Assembly: GCA_016284295.1 (NCBI GenBank)
Contig: JAEEOP010000001.1
Location: 103,862-167,861, forward strand
From: Methanomassiliicoccaceae archaeon
Lineage (GTDB): Archaea > Thermoplasmatota > Thermoplasmata > Methanomassiliicoccales > Methanomethylophilaceae
DNA: 64,000 bases
Direction of reading: 5' to 3'
Position 1 is the first letter of the stretch. Each line of letters begins with the position of its first letter. Shown piece after piece: positions 8,247 to 17,289 of this stretch. The position numbers and the translations under genes were made by a program. The notes beneath the pieces are model-generated. The model ran no database searches, was not told where the DNA came from, and saw only the letters and a program-made list of their open reading frames with translations.

Positions 8247-9031
8247 CCGAAACGAACGTCAACGGATATAGGAGGTACAACGGGTTCCTCCATCAGGTCT
8301 ACCATGTGGCCTGGTCAGACATGATGTTCCTCAAGCACAACTTCTGGAACACGCTGGTGATGACCATTATGAGCCCGCTGCTCTACCTTATAGCGTTCGG
8401 ATACGGGCTGAGGACAGGGACGACAGATATAGGGGTGTCCTACGTCGCGTTCGTCATACCCGGTATCATGTCCCTGAGCTCGCTGTCATCCTCATTCGCA
8501 TCCACATCAACGAGATTGAACGTGCAGAGGCTGTACTACAAGAGCTTCGACGAGATGGTTATGTGCCCCCTGAGCATGTCTGCCATCGTGCTCGGAAAGA
8601 GCATGCTCGGACTTGTCAGAGGCATGCTGGGATGCTTCCTGATGTACGCATTGGGACTGTTCCTCGCCCCAGACCTGCAGCTGACGCCCCTGGCGGTCAT
8701 CTGCGTGATCCTGAGCTGCATGGTGTTCTCGATGCTGGGAGTCCTAGCCGCGCTGCTGGCGAAATCCCATCAGAGCATGGCGACGTTCAACAGCCTGATC
8801 ATCCTCCCGATGACCTTCCTGTGCGGAACGTTCTTCTCCGTATCGTCATTGGACCCCATCTTCCAGGCCGTGCTGTACTGCCTCCCGCTGACACACGCCA
8901 GCGGATGCATAAGGGCAGCATGCCTGCCTCAGGTGCTGGAGTTCCCCTGGTGGTCGCTCGTGGTGCTGGTGGTGTTCGGAATCATCGTGTTCCTGATTTG
9001 CCGCCACCTGCTGAAGACCAGGAAGATCTGA
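8243..9031 (+). CDS. ABC-2 type exporter permease (DrrB/NodJ-like)
   Basis: A 262-residue membrane protein with about six helices (LVMTIMSPLLYLIAFGYGL, SYVAFVIPGIMSLSSLSS, LTPLAVICVILSCMVFSMLGVLAALL, and a final SLVVLVVFGIIVFLIC). The segment FVIPGIM and the late GTFFSVSSLDPIFQ are typical of the DrrB/NodJ permeases. It overlaps the ATPase gene by four bases and forms with it a two-gene exporter; the substrate is unknown. It converges with the nitrogenase-like operon, and a GC hairpin at 9041-9056 separates them. Confidence 0.88.
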   Translation: MTETNVNGYRRYNGFLHQVYHVAWSDMMFLKHNFWNTLVMTIMSPLLYLIAFGYGLRTGTTDIGVSYVAFVIPGIMSLSSLSSSFASTSTRLNVQRLYYKSFDEMVMCPLSMSAIVLGKSMLGLVRGMLGCFLMYALGLFLAPDLQLTPLAVICVILSCMVFSMLGVLAALLAKSHQSMATFNSLIILPMTFLCGTFFSVSSLDPIFQAVLYCLPLTHASGCIRAACLPQVLEFPWWSLVVLVVFGIIVFLICRHLLKTRKI

Positions 9032-9040
9032 AACCACTTG

Positions 9041-9056
9041 CCCGGGGGGACCCGGG
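9041..9056. terminator. GC hairpin between convergent genes
   Basis: CCCGGG-GGGA-CCCGGG forms a six-pair stem between the stop of the ABC permease gene and the stop of the nitrogenase-like gene. It could end transcription from both sides; no long T-tract follows. Confidence 0.4.
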
Positions 9057-9063
9057 TGACTTC

Positions 9064-10338
9064 TCAGCTGTTGCGCACGCCGTGCAGGATCTCGTCGAGG
9101 ATGAACAGGCTTCCCTGCACCCCGTAGATGGGACGGGGGATCACATCATCGAGACCCATCGATGACTGACCGATGGGGATGCCTATCATGCATTCCCCGT
9201 TGAGCGACATGGTGAGAGCGGTTATCCCCTCGCACAGGACGATGTTCGAACCCGCGACCAGCTCCTTCCCGAACGAGTCCGAGTAATCGACGGATTCGAG
9301 GAACCTCTTCAGGCATTCGACCTCTTTCTCATCATACCCGGGATCGACGTCAACTCCGATGGGCGCCACCGCCAGGTACGTGTACAGCCATTCGGTGAGC
9401 GGCCTCACCACGGAGGACACACCTGCTATGGAGAACCTCAGCCCCTTGATGCGCAGTGCGTTGTACTTCATTCCGACGAACTTGCGGTAGATAGTGTCCC
9501 TGGCCTTGGCCACCTTCGCCAACGGTACGGATGGATCCTTGCCGGTGACCTCGGCGATCTTCCTGTACCATGCTTCCACAGCGTCGAAGCCGACCGGTGC
9601 TCCTTTGTCAGAACGGATGGTCTTTACCCCTTTCGACTCGTAGAACTCGCAGAGCCTGGCGCATGCCTCGGGGCATACGACGATGTTGTATTCCGAATTG
9701 ACGGAATCGCATAGCTGCTCCAGGTCCGCTCCTGCACCCGGCACGCATCTGACCTTGAGCCCCATGGCCTCCAGGTTCTCCCTCATCTCGTCCACGGCGT
9801 ACTCCCAATCCTTCTCCAGGACGGTCATACCTACCAGGTTCACCGTGTCCTTGTCGACATGCGCCCTCTCCGGAGCGAGATGCTCCATTATCTCTGTGAT
9901 GGTGTGATCGTATCCTTCCGTCATGGGCATGGACACCAGCGCCTCATCCATCCAGATGGCGCGGTCCCTCATGCCGGCCTCGATTATCGCCTTCTCATGG
10001 TTGTCCCCGATGAGTCCGGCGCCGGGGGAGTTGATGATCACCACAATCTTCGGCCTCTTGCCGTCGATGATTGGGAGCCCCTCCTCCAGCTTGTAGTACG
10101 CACCGTTGATGAAGTCGTACTCGTCCAGATAGGTGGCAGGGACCCTCGGGTACCCGTAGAAGTACGGCACGAAGTAGTCGTCATGCTCCTCCAGCCTCAT
10201 CCTCGGGAACACGGCGCTGGAGTAGACCATGAACCTCACCCTGCATCCGCCCGGCCCGTGCAGGAACGCAAGGGCATCGGAGATGCTCTCCACTGCCATC
10301 ACAGCACCGACGAATCCGTCGGGGAGAGTCCTCTTCAT
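9064..10338 (-). CDS. Nitrogenase component 1-like protein (NifK/BchB-like partner subunit)
   Basis: A 424-residue member of the nitrogenase/protochlorophyllide oxidoreductase component 1 superfamily. The N-terminus keeps the family pattern up to HGPGGC (Cys32). The position of the first cluster cysteine is occupied by Asp7 (LPDGFVGA), and the third is replaced by SPGAG in SPGAGLIGDN. An Asp ligand at the first position recalls BchB of dark protochlorophyllide reductase. The C-terminus has the family ending (PIYGVQGSLFILDEIL). The ATG overlaps the stop of the NifH-NifD fusion gene (ATGA), so the two products are made together and probably form a heterotetramer. It is not CfbD of F430 synthesis by architecture, since CfbD works without a separate K-type partner. 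Substrate unknown. Confidence 0.82.
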   Translation of the reverse strand: MKRTLPDGFVGAVMAVESISDALAFLHGPGGCRVRFMVYSSAVFPRMRLEEHDDYFVPYFYGYPRVPATYLDEYDFINGAYYKLEEGLPIIDGKRPKIVVIINSPGAGLIGDNHEKAIIEAGMRDRAIWMDEALVSMPMTEGYDHTITEIMEHLAPERAHVDKDTVNLVGMTVLEKDWEYAVDEMRENLEAMGLKVRCVPGAGADLEQLCDSVNSEYNIVVCPEACARLCEFYESKGVKTIRSDKGAPVGFDAVEAWYRKIAEVTGKDPSVPLAKVAKARDTIYRKFVGMKYNALRIKGLRFSIAGVSSVVRPLTEWLYTYLAVAPIGVDVDPGYDEKEVECLKRFLESVDYSDSFGKELVAGSNIVLCEGITALTMSLNGECMIGIPIGQSSMGLDDVIPRPIYGVQGSLFILDEILHGVRNS

Positions 10339-12482
10339 GACATCCCTCCGCGCTTCCAGCCCTCCTCAACAGGGATGCGCATGATATTCTCCACGTACTC
10401 GATGTACTCGAAGGACGGCGTCACGCCGAACCCGATCTTCCCGACCCTTGCGAAGCGTATGCCGTCATCCGGCCTGGCGATGTCCGATATGATCAGATCC
10501 GGGCGCATGCCCTTGAGGTCGTTCTTGAACATCTCCGAATCGTAATCCTGCTGGATGATGTCCAGGTGGCGTGAGACGAACTCCGTCCTCTTCTTCCTGG
10601 AGCTGACCTGCACCGCGACCTTCATGATGTTCATTCCCAGGTCCAGTAGCATATCGATGAGCCAATCGATGTTGAACGAGAGCTTGTTCAGGATTATCAC
10701 GCTCTTGCCCTCGAACCTCGGCCTGTGCTCTTTTATGAACGCATCGTACACGGCCTCGATCCGCCTCATCTCCTGCTCGGCCTCCTCCTCCATGCCCATC
10801 TCCTTGCCGACCCTGTCAAGCCACTCCTCGTAATCATACAATCCTACGGGCAGGGCCACCGGGAACAGTTCCCTTCCGGTGCGGAGGGCGATCATATCGT
10901 ACAGCTCCCTGTTGTTCGCCGTGTCGTTCAGGAGCATGTCCATGGACCCGCGGCAGAAGTTCACTATGCTGTCGTATGTGGTCTCGTCCAGGAACCTGCA
11001 GTTGACCTTCAGCCCGAAGTTGCCGAACATGCGGTTCAGCTCCTCCAGGTGCTTCTTGGTGTGGAGGTCGTAGAACGATGTGGCGATGAGGTTCACGTAG
11101 CCCTTCTCCGGTCTCACGTCCAAGTCTATGGAATGGACCAGGTTGGAGGCGGCCATCATGAACCCGTCGGTGTACTCGCCGGCTATGTCACCGTCGGCGG
11201 GGATGTACTGTATGTCGATCCCGGGATTCTCCTTCATGATCCTGTCGATGACGCTTATGCAGTCGTCCCCGATGATCCCAGGCATGCAGGTGGTGATCAC
11301 AGCTATCCTGGTGTTGCCGTCTGCGATGGAATCCCTCAGCGCCTTCTCCAGGTACTTGACGCCTCCGAAGATGGATACGGCGTCGTCCATCATGGTGCAT
11401 CTAAGCTTGTGCGTGGGAGGCTGGTCGAAGATATCCCTCCCGTACAGCTCCACGATGGCCTTGCTCCTCGATGTATCCATGAAGTAGAGGCAGCTCTCGG
11501 GCCCATGGAGCACCACAGCGTAATCGTTCAGTTTCATGTATGCGGCCAAGGCCCCGTATGCGGCGCATGACATCATTATGCGGGAGTCCCTGATGGACCT
11601 CTTGCACTTCCTGCATCCGCCGCAAGGATCTCGTGTATCGGCGTTCCCCGACGGAGGACGGATCTCCCTGCCTGCCGCCAGATCGGACAGCTGGCCGTCG
11701 TCCAGCGGATGAGGGTAGACGCACTGTGCCTTCCCCTCGGACACGTCGATGATGCGCTGTGCGATCCTGTCGATGGATTCGGATATCTTGGAATCGGGGA
11801 ACATCTCCCTGACGGTGTGGCCGTTGCCTTCGGCTTCCGCGAAGAGCCTATCCCTCGGCATGACGGCGATGACCTCCGTGCCTGTGGCCTCGGCGAACCT
11901 CTCGACGAGCTCCTGCTCGCCCTCCACCCCGCGGGAGTTGAGTATGATACCTATCAGACGCGGCGAACCGGTATCGAAGTTCCCGAGTCCCTTCATGATG
12001 TTGTTGGCGGCGTACATCGCCATGAACTCCCCGGATGTCACGAGGACGATTCCGTCGGCGTACTCCCCTCTTAGGGGGACGGCGAACCCTCCGCAGACGA
12101 CATCCCCCAGGACGTCGTAGATCTTGACATCCACGTCCAATTCGTCGGCTCCGAGCTTCTTCAATGTATCAAAAGTTGTGAGAATGCCGCGGCCGGCGCA
12201 GCCGATCCCGGGCTCCGGGCCTCCGGATTCCGTGCAGAGGACGCCTTCGGTACCGGTCATTATCAGGTCCTCCAGCTTCCTCTTGCCTATGGGGGTGTTC
12301 CTCACATAGTCGAGGACCGTGGGCTGGGCCTTGCCTTCCAGCAGCAATCTTGTGGAATCGTGCTTGGGGTCGCAGCCGACCTGCATTACCTTGAGACCTT
12401 TCTTCGCGAGAGCGACAGAGATGTTGGCGGCCATCGTGGACTTCCCGATACCGCCCTTCCCGTACAACGCCAACTGATACAT
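10335..12482 (-). CDS. NifH-NifD fusion: nitrogenase-like reductase joined to a component 1 subunit
   Basis: A 715-residue fusion. Residues 1-255 are a complete NifH/BchL-type ATPase: P-loop GKGGIGKST (8-16), GCDPKHDS (36-43), and both cluster cysteines in GIGCAGRG (Cys95) and DVVCGGFA (Cys130). Residues about 300-715 are a NifD-like component 1 with three cysteines at the spacing of P-cluster ligands: Cys306 (MMSCAAYG), Cys331 (HGPESC) and Cys399 (TTCMPGIIGDD). The linker carries an additional CGGCRKC motif (287-293). In known nitrogenase-like enzymes (NifHDK, BchLNB, CfbCD, MarHDK) the reductase is a separate, dissociating protein, so a fusion is unusual. The gene starts with ATG at 12482 close behind a TATA box and overlaps the downstream partner gene by four bases. 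The reaction is unknown; a reduction driven by ATP is inferred. Confidence 0.87.
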   Translation of the reverse strand: MYQLALYGKGGIGKSTMAANISVALAKKGLKVMQVGCDPKHDSTRLLLEGKAQPTVLDYVRNTPIGKRKLEDLIMTGTEGVLCTESGGPEPGIGCAGRGILTTFDTLKKLGADELDVDVKIYDVLGDVVCGGFAVPLRGEYADGIVLVTSGEFMAMYAANNIMKGLGNFDTGSPRLIGIILNSRGVEGEQELVERFAEATGTEVIAVMPRDRLFAEAEGNGHTVREMFPDSKISESIDRIAQRIIDVSEGKAQCVYPHPLDDGQLSDLAAGREIRPPSGNADTRDPCGGCRKCKRSIRDSRIMMSCAAYGALAAYMKLNDYAVVLHGPESCLYFMDTSRSKAIVELYGRDIFDQPPTHKLRCTMMDDAVSIFGGVKYLEKALRDSIADGNTRIAVITTCMPGIIGDDCISVIDRIMKENPGIDIQYIPADGDIAGEYTDGFMMAASNLVHSIDLDVRPEKGYVNLIATSFYDLHTKKHLEELNRMFGNFGLKVNCRFLDETTYDSIVNFCRGSMDMLLNDTANNRELYDMIALRTGRELFPVALPVGLYDYEEWLDRVGKEMGMEEEAEQEMRRIEAVYDAFIKEHRPRFEGKSVIILNKLSFNIDWLIDMLLDLGMNIMKVAVQVSSRKKRTEFVSRHLDIIQQDYDSEMFKNDLKGMRPDLIISDIARPDDGIRFARVGKIGFGVTPSFEYIEYVENIMRIPVEEGWKRGGMS

Positions 12483-12510
12483 GGATACCGAAAATAGGTA
12501 TCATGAGGGC

Positions 12511-12518
12511 GATATAAA
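12511..12518 (-). promoter_or_regulatory. TATA box of the nitrogenase-like operon
   Basis: TTTATATC on the minus strand ends 29 bases upstream of the ATG at 12482, which predicts a leaderless or nearly leaderless transcript. A short repeated ATACC...GGTAT (12485-12500 region) lies at the expected start site and might bind a regulator. Confidence 0.5.
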
Positions 12519-12559
12519 TGTTGGACTATTCGTCCATCACAGTTGACGTCCTATCCCGG

Positions 12560-14317
12560 TCAGACCTTCCTGAGTTTGCCCTTCTCCATGGCATCCTTGA
12601 AACCGGGCATGTCCGATTCTCCGATGGTGACCTTCTCGCCCTTGGCGTACTTCTTCCTGGTGGCCCAGTTGGTGAACGGCTCCACTACCCTGTAGGTCTG
12701 TCCCTTCTCGGTCTTCTTGACCGGTGCGGGCGCCCCTTTCAGGTCAGTGTAGTTCCCGTTATGGCAGACGGCCTTGCCGTCGGCCACCTCGATGACCTTG
12801 TTGCACACATTGTCCAGGAAGAACCTGTCGTGGGTGATCGTGATGACGACACCGTCGTACTCCGACAGGGCCTGCTCCATCATGTGCTTGGATGCGATGT
12901 CCACGTAGTTCGTGGGCTCGTCCAGGATCAGCAGGTTGGTCTCGCCGCACATCATGACGCACAGCGCTACCTTCGCCCTCTGCCCTCCTGACAGGGAGGA
13001 CATCTTGTTCGTTGCGTTCTCCCCCGTGATCAGGAACTGGGCCAGACGGTTGCGGGCCTCCGCCTTCTTGTCCGGACCAATGGTGATGAGCATCTGCTCC
13101 TCCGCGCTGAGGTTCAGGTCCAGGCCCTCGTGCTGCTGTGAATAGTATCCGATCTTCGCCCCGGGCGCCACCCAGAGCTCTCCGGTGTGGTCTATCTCGC
13201 CCAGGATCGCCTTGATCAGTGTGGACTTCCCGGCGCCGTTCACTCCGAAGACACCGATCTTGTCCCCCTTCTGGATGTCCAGGTTCACGCCTGAGAGGAT
13301 CGTCCTGTCCCCTCTCTTCACGGCCATGTCCTCGGCGATGATCACGTTCTTGCCTGATTTCTGGGCTGCGGTGATCTTCATGTTGATGTCCTTCTGGTCC
13401 TCTGGACGCTCCTTCTCCTCCATCTTGGAGGCCATCATGATCCTCGTCTTGTATGCGGCCATGTACCTGCGGGAGTCATGGAACATCGCCTCGATCAGGT
13501 CGTCCTGCTTCTTCTTGGCCGCGACGTACCTCTCGTACTCCTTCATCTGCCTCTCGATGGCCATGTTCTTCTTCTCGACGTATTGGGAGTAGTTGCCCTT
13601 GTACTCGGTGGACTTCCCGTTCTCGATCTCCAGCACGCGGGTGACAATCCTGTCCAGGAAGTACCTGTCGTGGCTGACGATGACGACAGCGCAGTCCGCG
13701 GAGAGGATGTACCTCTCCAGCCACTCGATGGTGCCGATGTCCAGGTGGGATGTGGGCTCGTCCATGAAGATGAGGTCGCAATCCGACACCTGCACGGCCT
13801 TCCTGGCCATGACGACCTTCGTCCTCTCCCCTCCGGAGAGGGTGTCGATGCGCCTGTCGATGCCGTCCTCGGGGAAGTTGACCTGCCTGAGTATGCTCAA
13901 TAGGCGGTCCCCGACCTCGGAGTTGAACTTGTCGATCTTCCCCTGGAGCATGGCGCTCTCCTCCGCCAGGCCGTTCCAGTCTATGTCGCCGCCGGAGACC
14001 ATCATATCGTCGATCTCCTGCATGCGGCGCTTGATGTTCTCCACGAATGCAAATGATTCTTCCAGCACCTCACGGACGGTCATGTCTCCCGGAAGGTCGG
14101 AGAACTGCGACATGTATCCGATGCGCTCGGTCCTGCGGGTGATCTCCCCCGTGTCCTCTTTCTCCTCCCCAAGGAGGATCTTCAAAAAGGTGGACTTGCC
14201 CGCGCCGTTGGCGCCGACCAGGCCTATGCGGTCACCCTCGTTGACCTGCAGGCTCACATCTGTGAGGACTTTCAACGGGCCGAAGGATTTGGAGACTGAT
14301 TGGGCCTTGATTAGCAT
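12560..14317 (-). CDS. ABC-F family ATPase (EttA/Uup-like, ribosome-associated)
   Basis: A 585-residue protein with two ABC domains and no membrane segment. Domain 1 has Walker A GANGAGKST, signature LSGGERTK and Walker B DLIFMDEPTSHLD. Domain 2 has GVNGAGKST, LSGGQRAK and NLLILDEPTNYVD. The charged linker between them (about residues 240-310, rich in Lys, Glu and Met) is the P-site tRNA interaction motif of the family. ABC-F proteins act on ribosomes as translation factors or antibiotic-protection proteins. They are less frequent in archaea, so a bacterial origin is plausible. Single-gene transcription unit divergent from the membrane protein gene at 14405. Confidence 0.87.
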   Translation of the reverse strand: MLIKAQSVSKSFGPLKVLTDVSLQVNEGDRIGLVGANGAGKSTFLKILLGEEKEDTGEITRRTERIGYMSQFSDLPGDMTVREVLEESFAFVENIKRRMQEIDDMMVSGGDIDWNGLAEESAMLQGKIDKFNSEVGDRLLSILRQVNFPEDGIDRRIDTLSGGERTKVVMARKAVQVSDCDLIFMDEPTSHLDIGTIEWLERYILSADCAVVIVSHDRYFLDRIVTRVLEIENGKSTEYKGNYSQYVEKKNMAIERQMKEYERYVAAKKKQDDLIEAMFHDSRRYMAAYKTRIMMASKMEEKERPEDQKDINMKITAAQKSGKNVIIAEDMAVKRGDRTILSGVNLDIQKGDKIGVFGVNGAGKSTLIKAILGEIDHTGELWVAPGAKIGYYSQQHEGLDLNLSAEEQMLITIGPDKKAEARNRLAQFLITGENATNKMSSLSGGQRAKVALCVMMCGETNLLILDEPTNYVDIASKHMMEQALSEYDGVVITITHDRFFLDNVCNKVIEVADGKAVCHNGNYTDLKGAPAPVKKTEKGQTYRVVEPFTNWATRKKYAKGEKVTIGESDMPGFKDAMEKGKLRKV

Positions 14318-14404
14318 CGTGATCGGCTCACTATCGTCTTCAGATAATTATCGGTTTGGCCCGATACCGATAAAAGAACCTCTAGCGATTACACCGTTAA
14401 GCCC

Positions 14405-15028
14405 ATGGAGAAGGATTCGACCCTCTACCGTCTCAACCACCTGCATATCGAGGTGAACCCCAAGGTCAACTTGGTGCTGATCAACATCATGACAGTATGC
14501 CTCATCCTGTACTGCGTTACGGGGATCATCCAGTTCATGGGGCCCAGCGTGAACCCGTGGCCGTTCTACATCACATACACCGTAGGCAGCGTCATCGGGG
14601 TATGCATGCTGGTCTTCTACCGCGACAGGCCGTTCGCCGCCGTGGGGCTGTACATGCTGATCATCGGTATGGACCGTGTGATATCATGGATGCTCGGAGT
14701 GCCATTGGCCGAGGAGGGCATCATGAACATCCTGGAGCTCATCGTCTCCCTGTGGATCGTCTTCTCCAGCATAGCCTGGTTCATGGGGAGGATACCCAGT
14801 CGCTATCCCACTATGATCTCCACCTTGGTGCTGATCGCACTCAACGTGTGGGAGATCTTCTGGATGGTACAGAACCCGGATGCCTTCGAGCTCACCCCTA
14901 TGCCCTTCATATCCACGATCCTGCAGTTCATCATGTACACAATGCTCATCGTCATCCTGGTGATCAACGACACCAGCACCCTGAGGAAGGAGGACGTGTC
15001 CATCCTGCCCGAGGAAGGGACGGAATGA
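14405..15028 (+). CDS. Six-helix membrane protein of unknown function
   Basis: 207 residues with six predicted transmembrane helices (e.g. LINIMTVCLILYCVTGIIQF, FYITYTVGSVIGVCMLVFY, GLYMLIIGMDRVISWML, LELIVSLWIVFSSIAWFM, LVLIALNVWEIFWMV, ILQFIMYTMLIVILVI) and a short acidic cytoplasmic tail. No catalytic motif or known family recognised. ATG 14405 places the start 87 bp from the divergent ABC-F gene. The gene at 15094 follows after 65 bp and might be co-transcribed. Confidence 0.75.
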   Translation: MEKDSTLYRLNHLHIEVNPKVNLVLINIMTVCLILYCVTGIIQFMGPSVNPWPFYITYTVGSVIGVCMLVFYRDRPFAAVGLYMLIIGMDRVISWMLGVPLAEEGIMNILELIVSLWIVFSSIAWFMGRIPSRYPTMISTLVLIALNVWEIFWMVQNPDAFELTPMPFISTILQFIMYTMLIVILVINDTSTLRKEDVSILPEEGTE

Positions 15029-15093
15029 GGACCCCAGTCCTGCGAGGCCCTTTTATCCCATAAACGAGATATGTCATTCCCAGGGGGAGGAAT

Positions 15094-15816
15094 TTGGGAA
15101 TCAACATAGGTATCTGTGAGATGGAGGCCAAGAGCGCCTCGTGCAGAGAACTGAGATCGACCGTAGTCAGGGTCCATGTCGACGATTATTCAGGCATCGA
15201 GGACCTTGTCCAATACGAGGAGATAGTGGACCTGTCCACGGCCAAATCCAAGGTCGGGGACTGGGAGGCTTTCATCAAGAGGAACAGGATCAACGCAGAG
15301 ACGGATGCCGTGTACATGTCCAAGGTCAAGAAGGAGGAGGACATCGCTCTCCTCCAGCCCGTGGCCAAGAAGGTCTGCACCGGATGGGTTTTCATGGAGA
15401 ACGTCCCCGAGGACAAGAAGGACCTCGTCATCTCAAGAGCCAGCAAGGACGATATCATCACCGGATGGGACCAGCTGGAGTTCGACGACATGAACGAGAT
15501 GTGCTCCAAGTGCCCGCTGTCCTGGGACAAGGGGCGCGGCTGCATCGGCGCCTTCGGACCCGACACTAGCAAGCTCCCCGGGATCGCTGAGAAATACAAC
15601 TGCCCTATCACCGCATCGGCGCCGGAATCCGCAAAGGCGCACAAGATATTCACCCCGGCTGACGCCGAGGCCCTCCTGAAGGAGATCGAGGTCCTGAGGA
15701 ACGCCCTTCCGAAAGAGGGGAAGGTCTTCGTGAACCGCTACGGCGGTCCCGTGGACAGGATGGAGGCCGTTGCGAAGATCTCCATCGCAGAAGGCTGCGG
15801 CTGGTACTTCTTCTGA
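15094..15816 (+). CDS. Conserved-looking Cys-containing soluble protein, function unknown
   Basis: 240 residues, no membrane segment. A cluster in the second half, CSKCPLSWDKGRGC followed 20 residues later by YNCP, could bind a metal or Fe-S cluster; a further SCREL lies near the N-terminus and EGCGWYFF forms the C-terminus. The frame opens with TTG at 15094, six bases after a strong Shine-Dalgarno-like GGGGGAGGAA; the first ATG in frame is at 15121. I recognise no family. The gene converges with the flavoprotein gene at 15817 with no gap between the stop codons. Confidence 0.68.
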   Translation: MGINIGICEMEAKSASCRELRSTVVRVHVDDYSGIEDLVQYEEIVDLSTAKSKVGDWEAFIKRNRINAETDAVYMSKVKKEEDIALLQPVAKKVCTGWVFMENVPEDKKDLVISRASKDDIITGWDQLEFDDMNEMCSKCPLSWDKGRGCIGAFGPDTSKLPGIAEKYNCPITASAPESAKAHKIFTPADAEALLKEIEVLRNALPKEGKVFVNRYGGPVDRMEAVAKISIAEGCGWYFF

Positions 15817-16398
15817 TCAGCTGTAACCGTTGACGCGCAGGAGAAGGGCGGTCATGTTCTCGACGAGGGCACGGACACCCTTCATGCCCTGCTTATCATC
15901 CTCGTACTGAGGAGAGTTCAAGGCATGGACTATCGGCAGCGGGTTGGCGCCGCAGACGCACACCCCGTTGCGGAGGAGCCAGTCGACCATCTGGTTATAA
16001 ACCAAGGATCCCCCGTCGTGGGCACATACCGCTAGCGCCCCACCGATCTTGCCGTTCAATCCGAGATCACCCTTCTCGAACACCAATGCGGCACGCTCCA
16101 TGAAGGTCTGCATGACGCTGGGGCACGCATTGGCGTAGGTGGGCCCTGCTAAAAGTATCGCATCCGCTGACCTCAGCCTGTCGAGGATGTCGTTGAGTCC
16201 GTCATCCTCGTCCATGCATCTGCCGTCGCCGCGGATCTCGCAGGTCAGACAGACGTTGCAGTTGACCAGCTGGTACTCGTAGATGTGTATGGTCTCCATC
16301 TCGATGCCCTCCCTCTCGAACATGTCCTGTACATCGTTGAGGATGTTGCTGGTGTTCCCTATGGGGCGCGGGCTTCCGTTGATGGCTATGACCTTCAT
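15817..16398 (-). CDS. NADPH-dependent FMN reductase / iron-sulfur flavoprotein-like protein
   Basis: 193 residues with a flavodoxin-like fold: MKVIAINGSPRPIGNTSNIL is the FMN phosphate-binding start. CNVCLTCEIRGDGRC provides closely spaced cysteines like the cluster-binding motif of iron-sulfur flavoproteins (Isf), common in methanogens. GPTYANACPSVMQTFMER is the second flavin-contact loop of the family. Likely a cytoplasmic electron carrier or reductase. Its exact redox partner is unknown. Confidence 0.85.
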   Translation of the reverse strand: MKVIAINGSPRPIGNTSNILNDVQDMFEREGIEMETIHIYEYQLVNCNVCLTCEIRGDGRCMDEDDGLNDILDRLRSADAILLAGPTYANACPSVMQTFMERAALVFEKGDLGLNGKIGGALAVCAHDGGSLVYNQMVDWLLRNGVCVCGANPLPIVHALNSPQYEDDKQGMKGVRALVENMTALLLRVNGYS

Positions 16399-16565
16399 GC
16401 CTTGTCATCGGCCAACTCCTAATTAACGGTAGCGAGTTCGGATGTCCGCTGTCCAGAATGGGGCATTGTAGGACATAACAGTGTTAAATCAGAAGTTCTC
16501 TTCCTAAATAACGTGCGCACGCAATATATATGACCACACTATCGCGTGTGTATTCAGGTGATGAC

Positions 16566-17288
16566 ATGACTGACATGTTGAAGATTGCCGACCTCCACGT
16601 CGAAGCGGGCGGCAGAGAGATCCTCAAAGGAGTCGACCTCACCATCAAAGAGGGCGAGACGGCTGTGCTGTTCGGCCCCAATGGTTCAGGTAAATCCACG
16701 CTGCTGGCCAGCATCATGGGGTATTCCACGATGACCGTCACCCAGGGCACCATAACCTTCATGGGCACGGATATCACGGAGCTCCCGGTCGACGAGCGCG
16801 CCAAGCTCGGTATCGGCATGATGATGCAGAGGCCCCCGAACATCTTCGGTGTCAAACTGGGAGATCTCATCAAGGCATCCTCCGATAACGGCGAGGCCGT
16901 CATCCAGGAGGCCCAGGACTTCAAGATGCAGAACTTCATCGACAGGGAGATCAACGTAGGGTTCTCCGGAGGGGAGATCAAGAGGTCCGAGCTCCTCCAG
17001 CTCACCGCGCAGAGGCCGGAGTTCATCCTCCTGGACGAGCCGGAGTCGGGAGTGGACCTGGAGAACATCGACCTGATCGGACAGAAGGTCCACGACCTCC
17101 TGTTCCGCGAAGCGGAGAACGGAAAGCGCCATGTATCGTCGCTGGTCATCACCCATACAGGACAGATCATGGACTACATCGATGCGGATTGCGGATACGT
17201 CATGAAGAAGGGCCACATCGTCAAGAGCGGAAGGCCCGATGGGATCCTGAAGGACATCAGGGAGAACGGTTACGGGGAGGAAGAATGA
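16566..17288 (+). CDS. sufC: Fe-S cluster assembly ATPase SufC
   Basis: 240-residue soluble ABC ATPase of the SUF scaffold complex. Walker A GPNGSGKST, Q-loop region MMMQRPPNIFGV, signature FSGGEIKRSELLQ and Walker B ILLDEPESGVDLE are SufC-specific. ATG 16566 was chosen because GGTGATG lies just upstream; the earlier ATG at 16530 adds a non-conserved tail. The sufB gene follows after one base. The pair forms the minimal archaeal SufBC system that builds Fe-S clusters on SufB using ATP. No sufD, sufS or sufU is next to it. Confidence 0.93.
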   Translation: MTDMLKIADLHVEAGGREILKGVDLTIKEGETAVLFGPNGSGKSTLLASIMGYSTMTVTQGTITFMGTDITELPVDERAKLGIGMMMQRPPNIFGVKLGDLIKASSDNGEAVIQEAQDFKMQNFIDREINVGFSGGEIKRSELLQLTAQRPEFILLDEPESGVDLENIDLIGQKVHDLLFREAENGKRHVSSLVITHTGQIMDYIDADCGYVMKKGHIVKSGRPDGILKDIRENGYGEEE

Positions 17289-17289
17289 C

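Noticed and set aside
9064..12482. Assignment as CfbC/CfbD of F430 synthesis
   Set aside because: CfbD acts as a single NifD-type subunit with separate CfbC; a fused H-D protein with a K-type partner does not fit. It is kept as an open alternative only.
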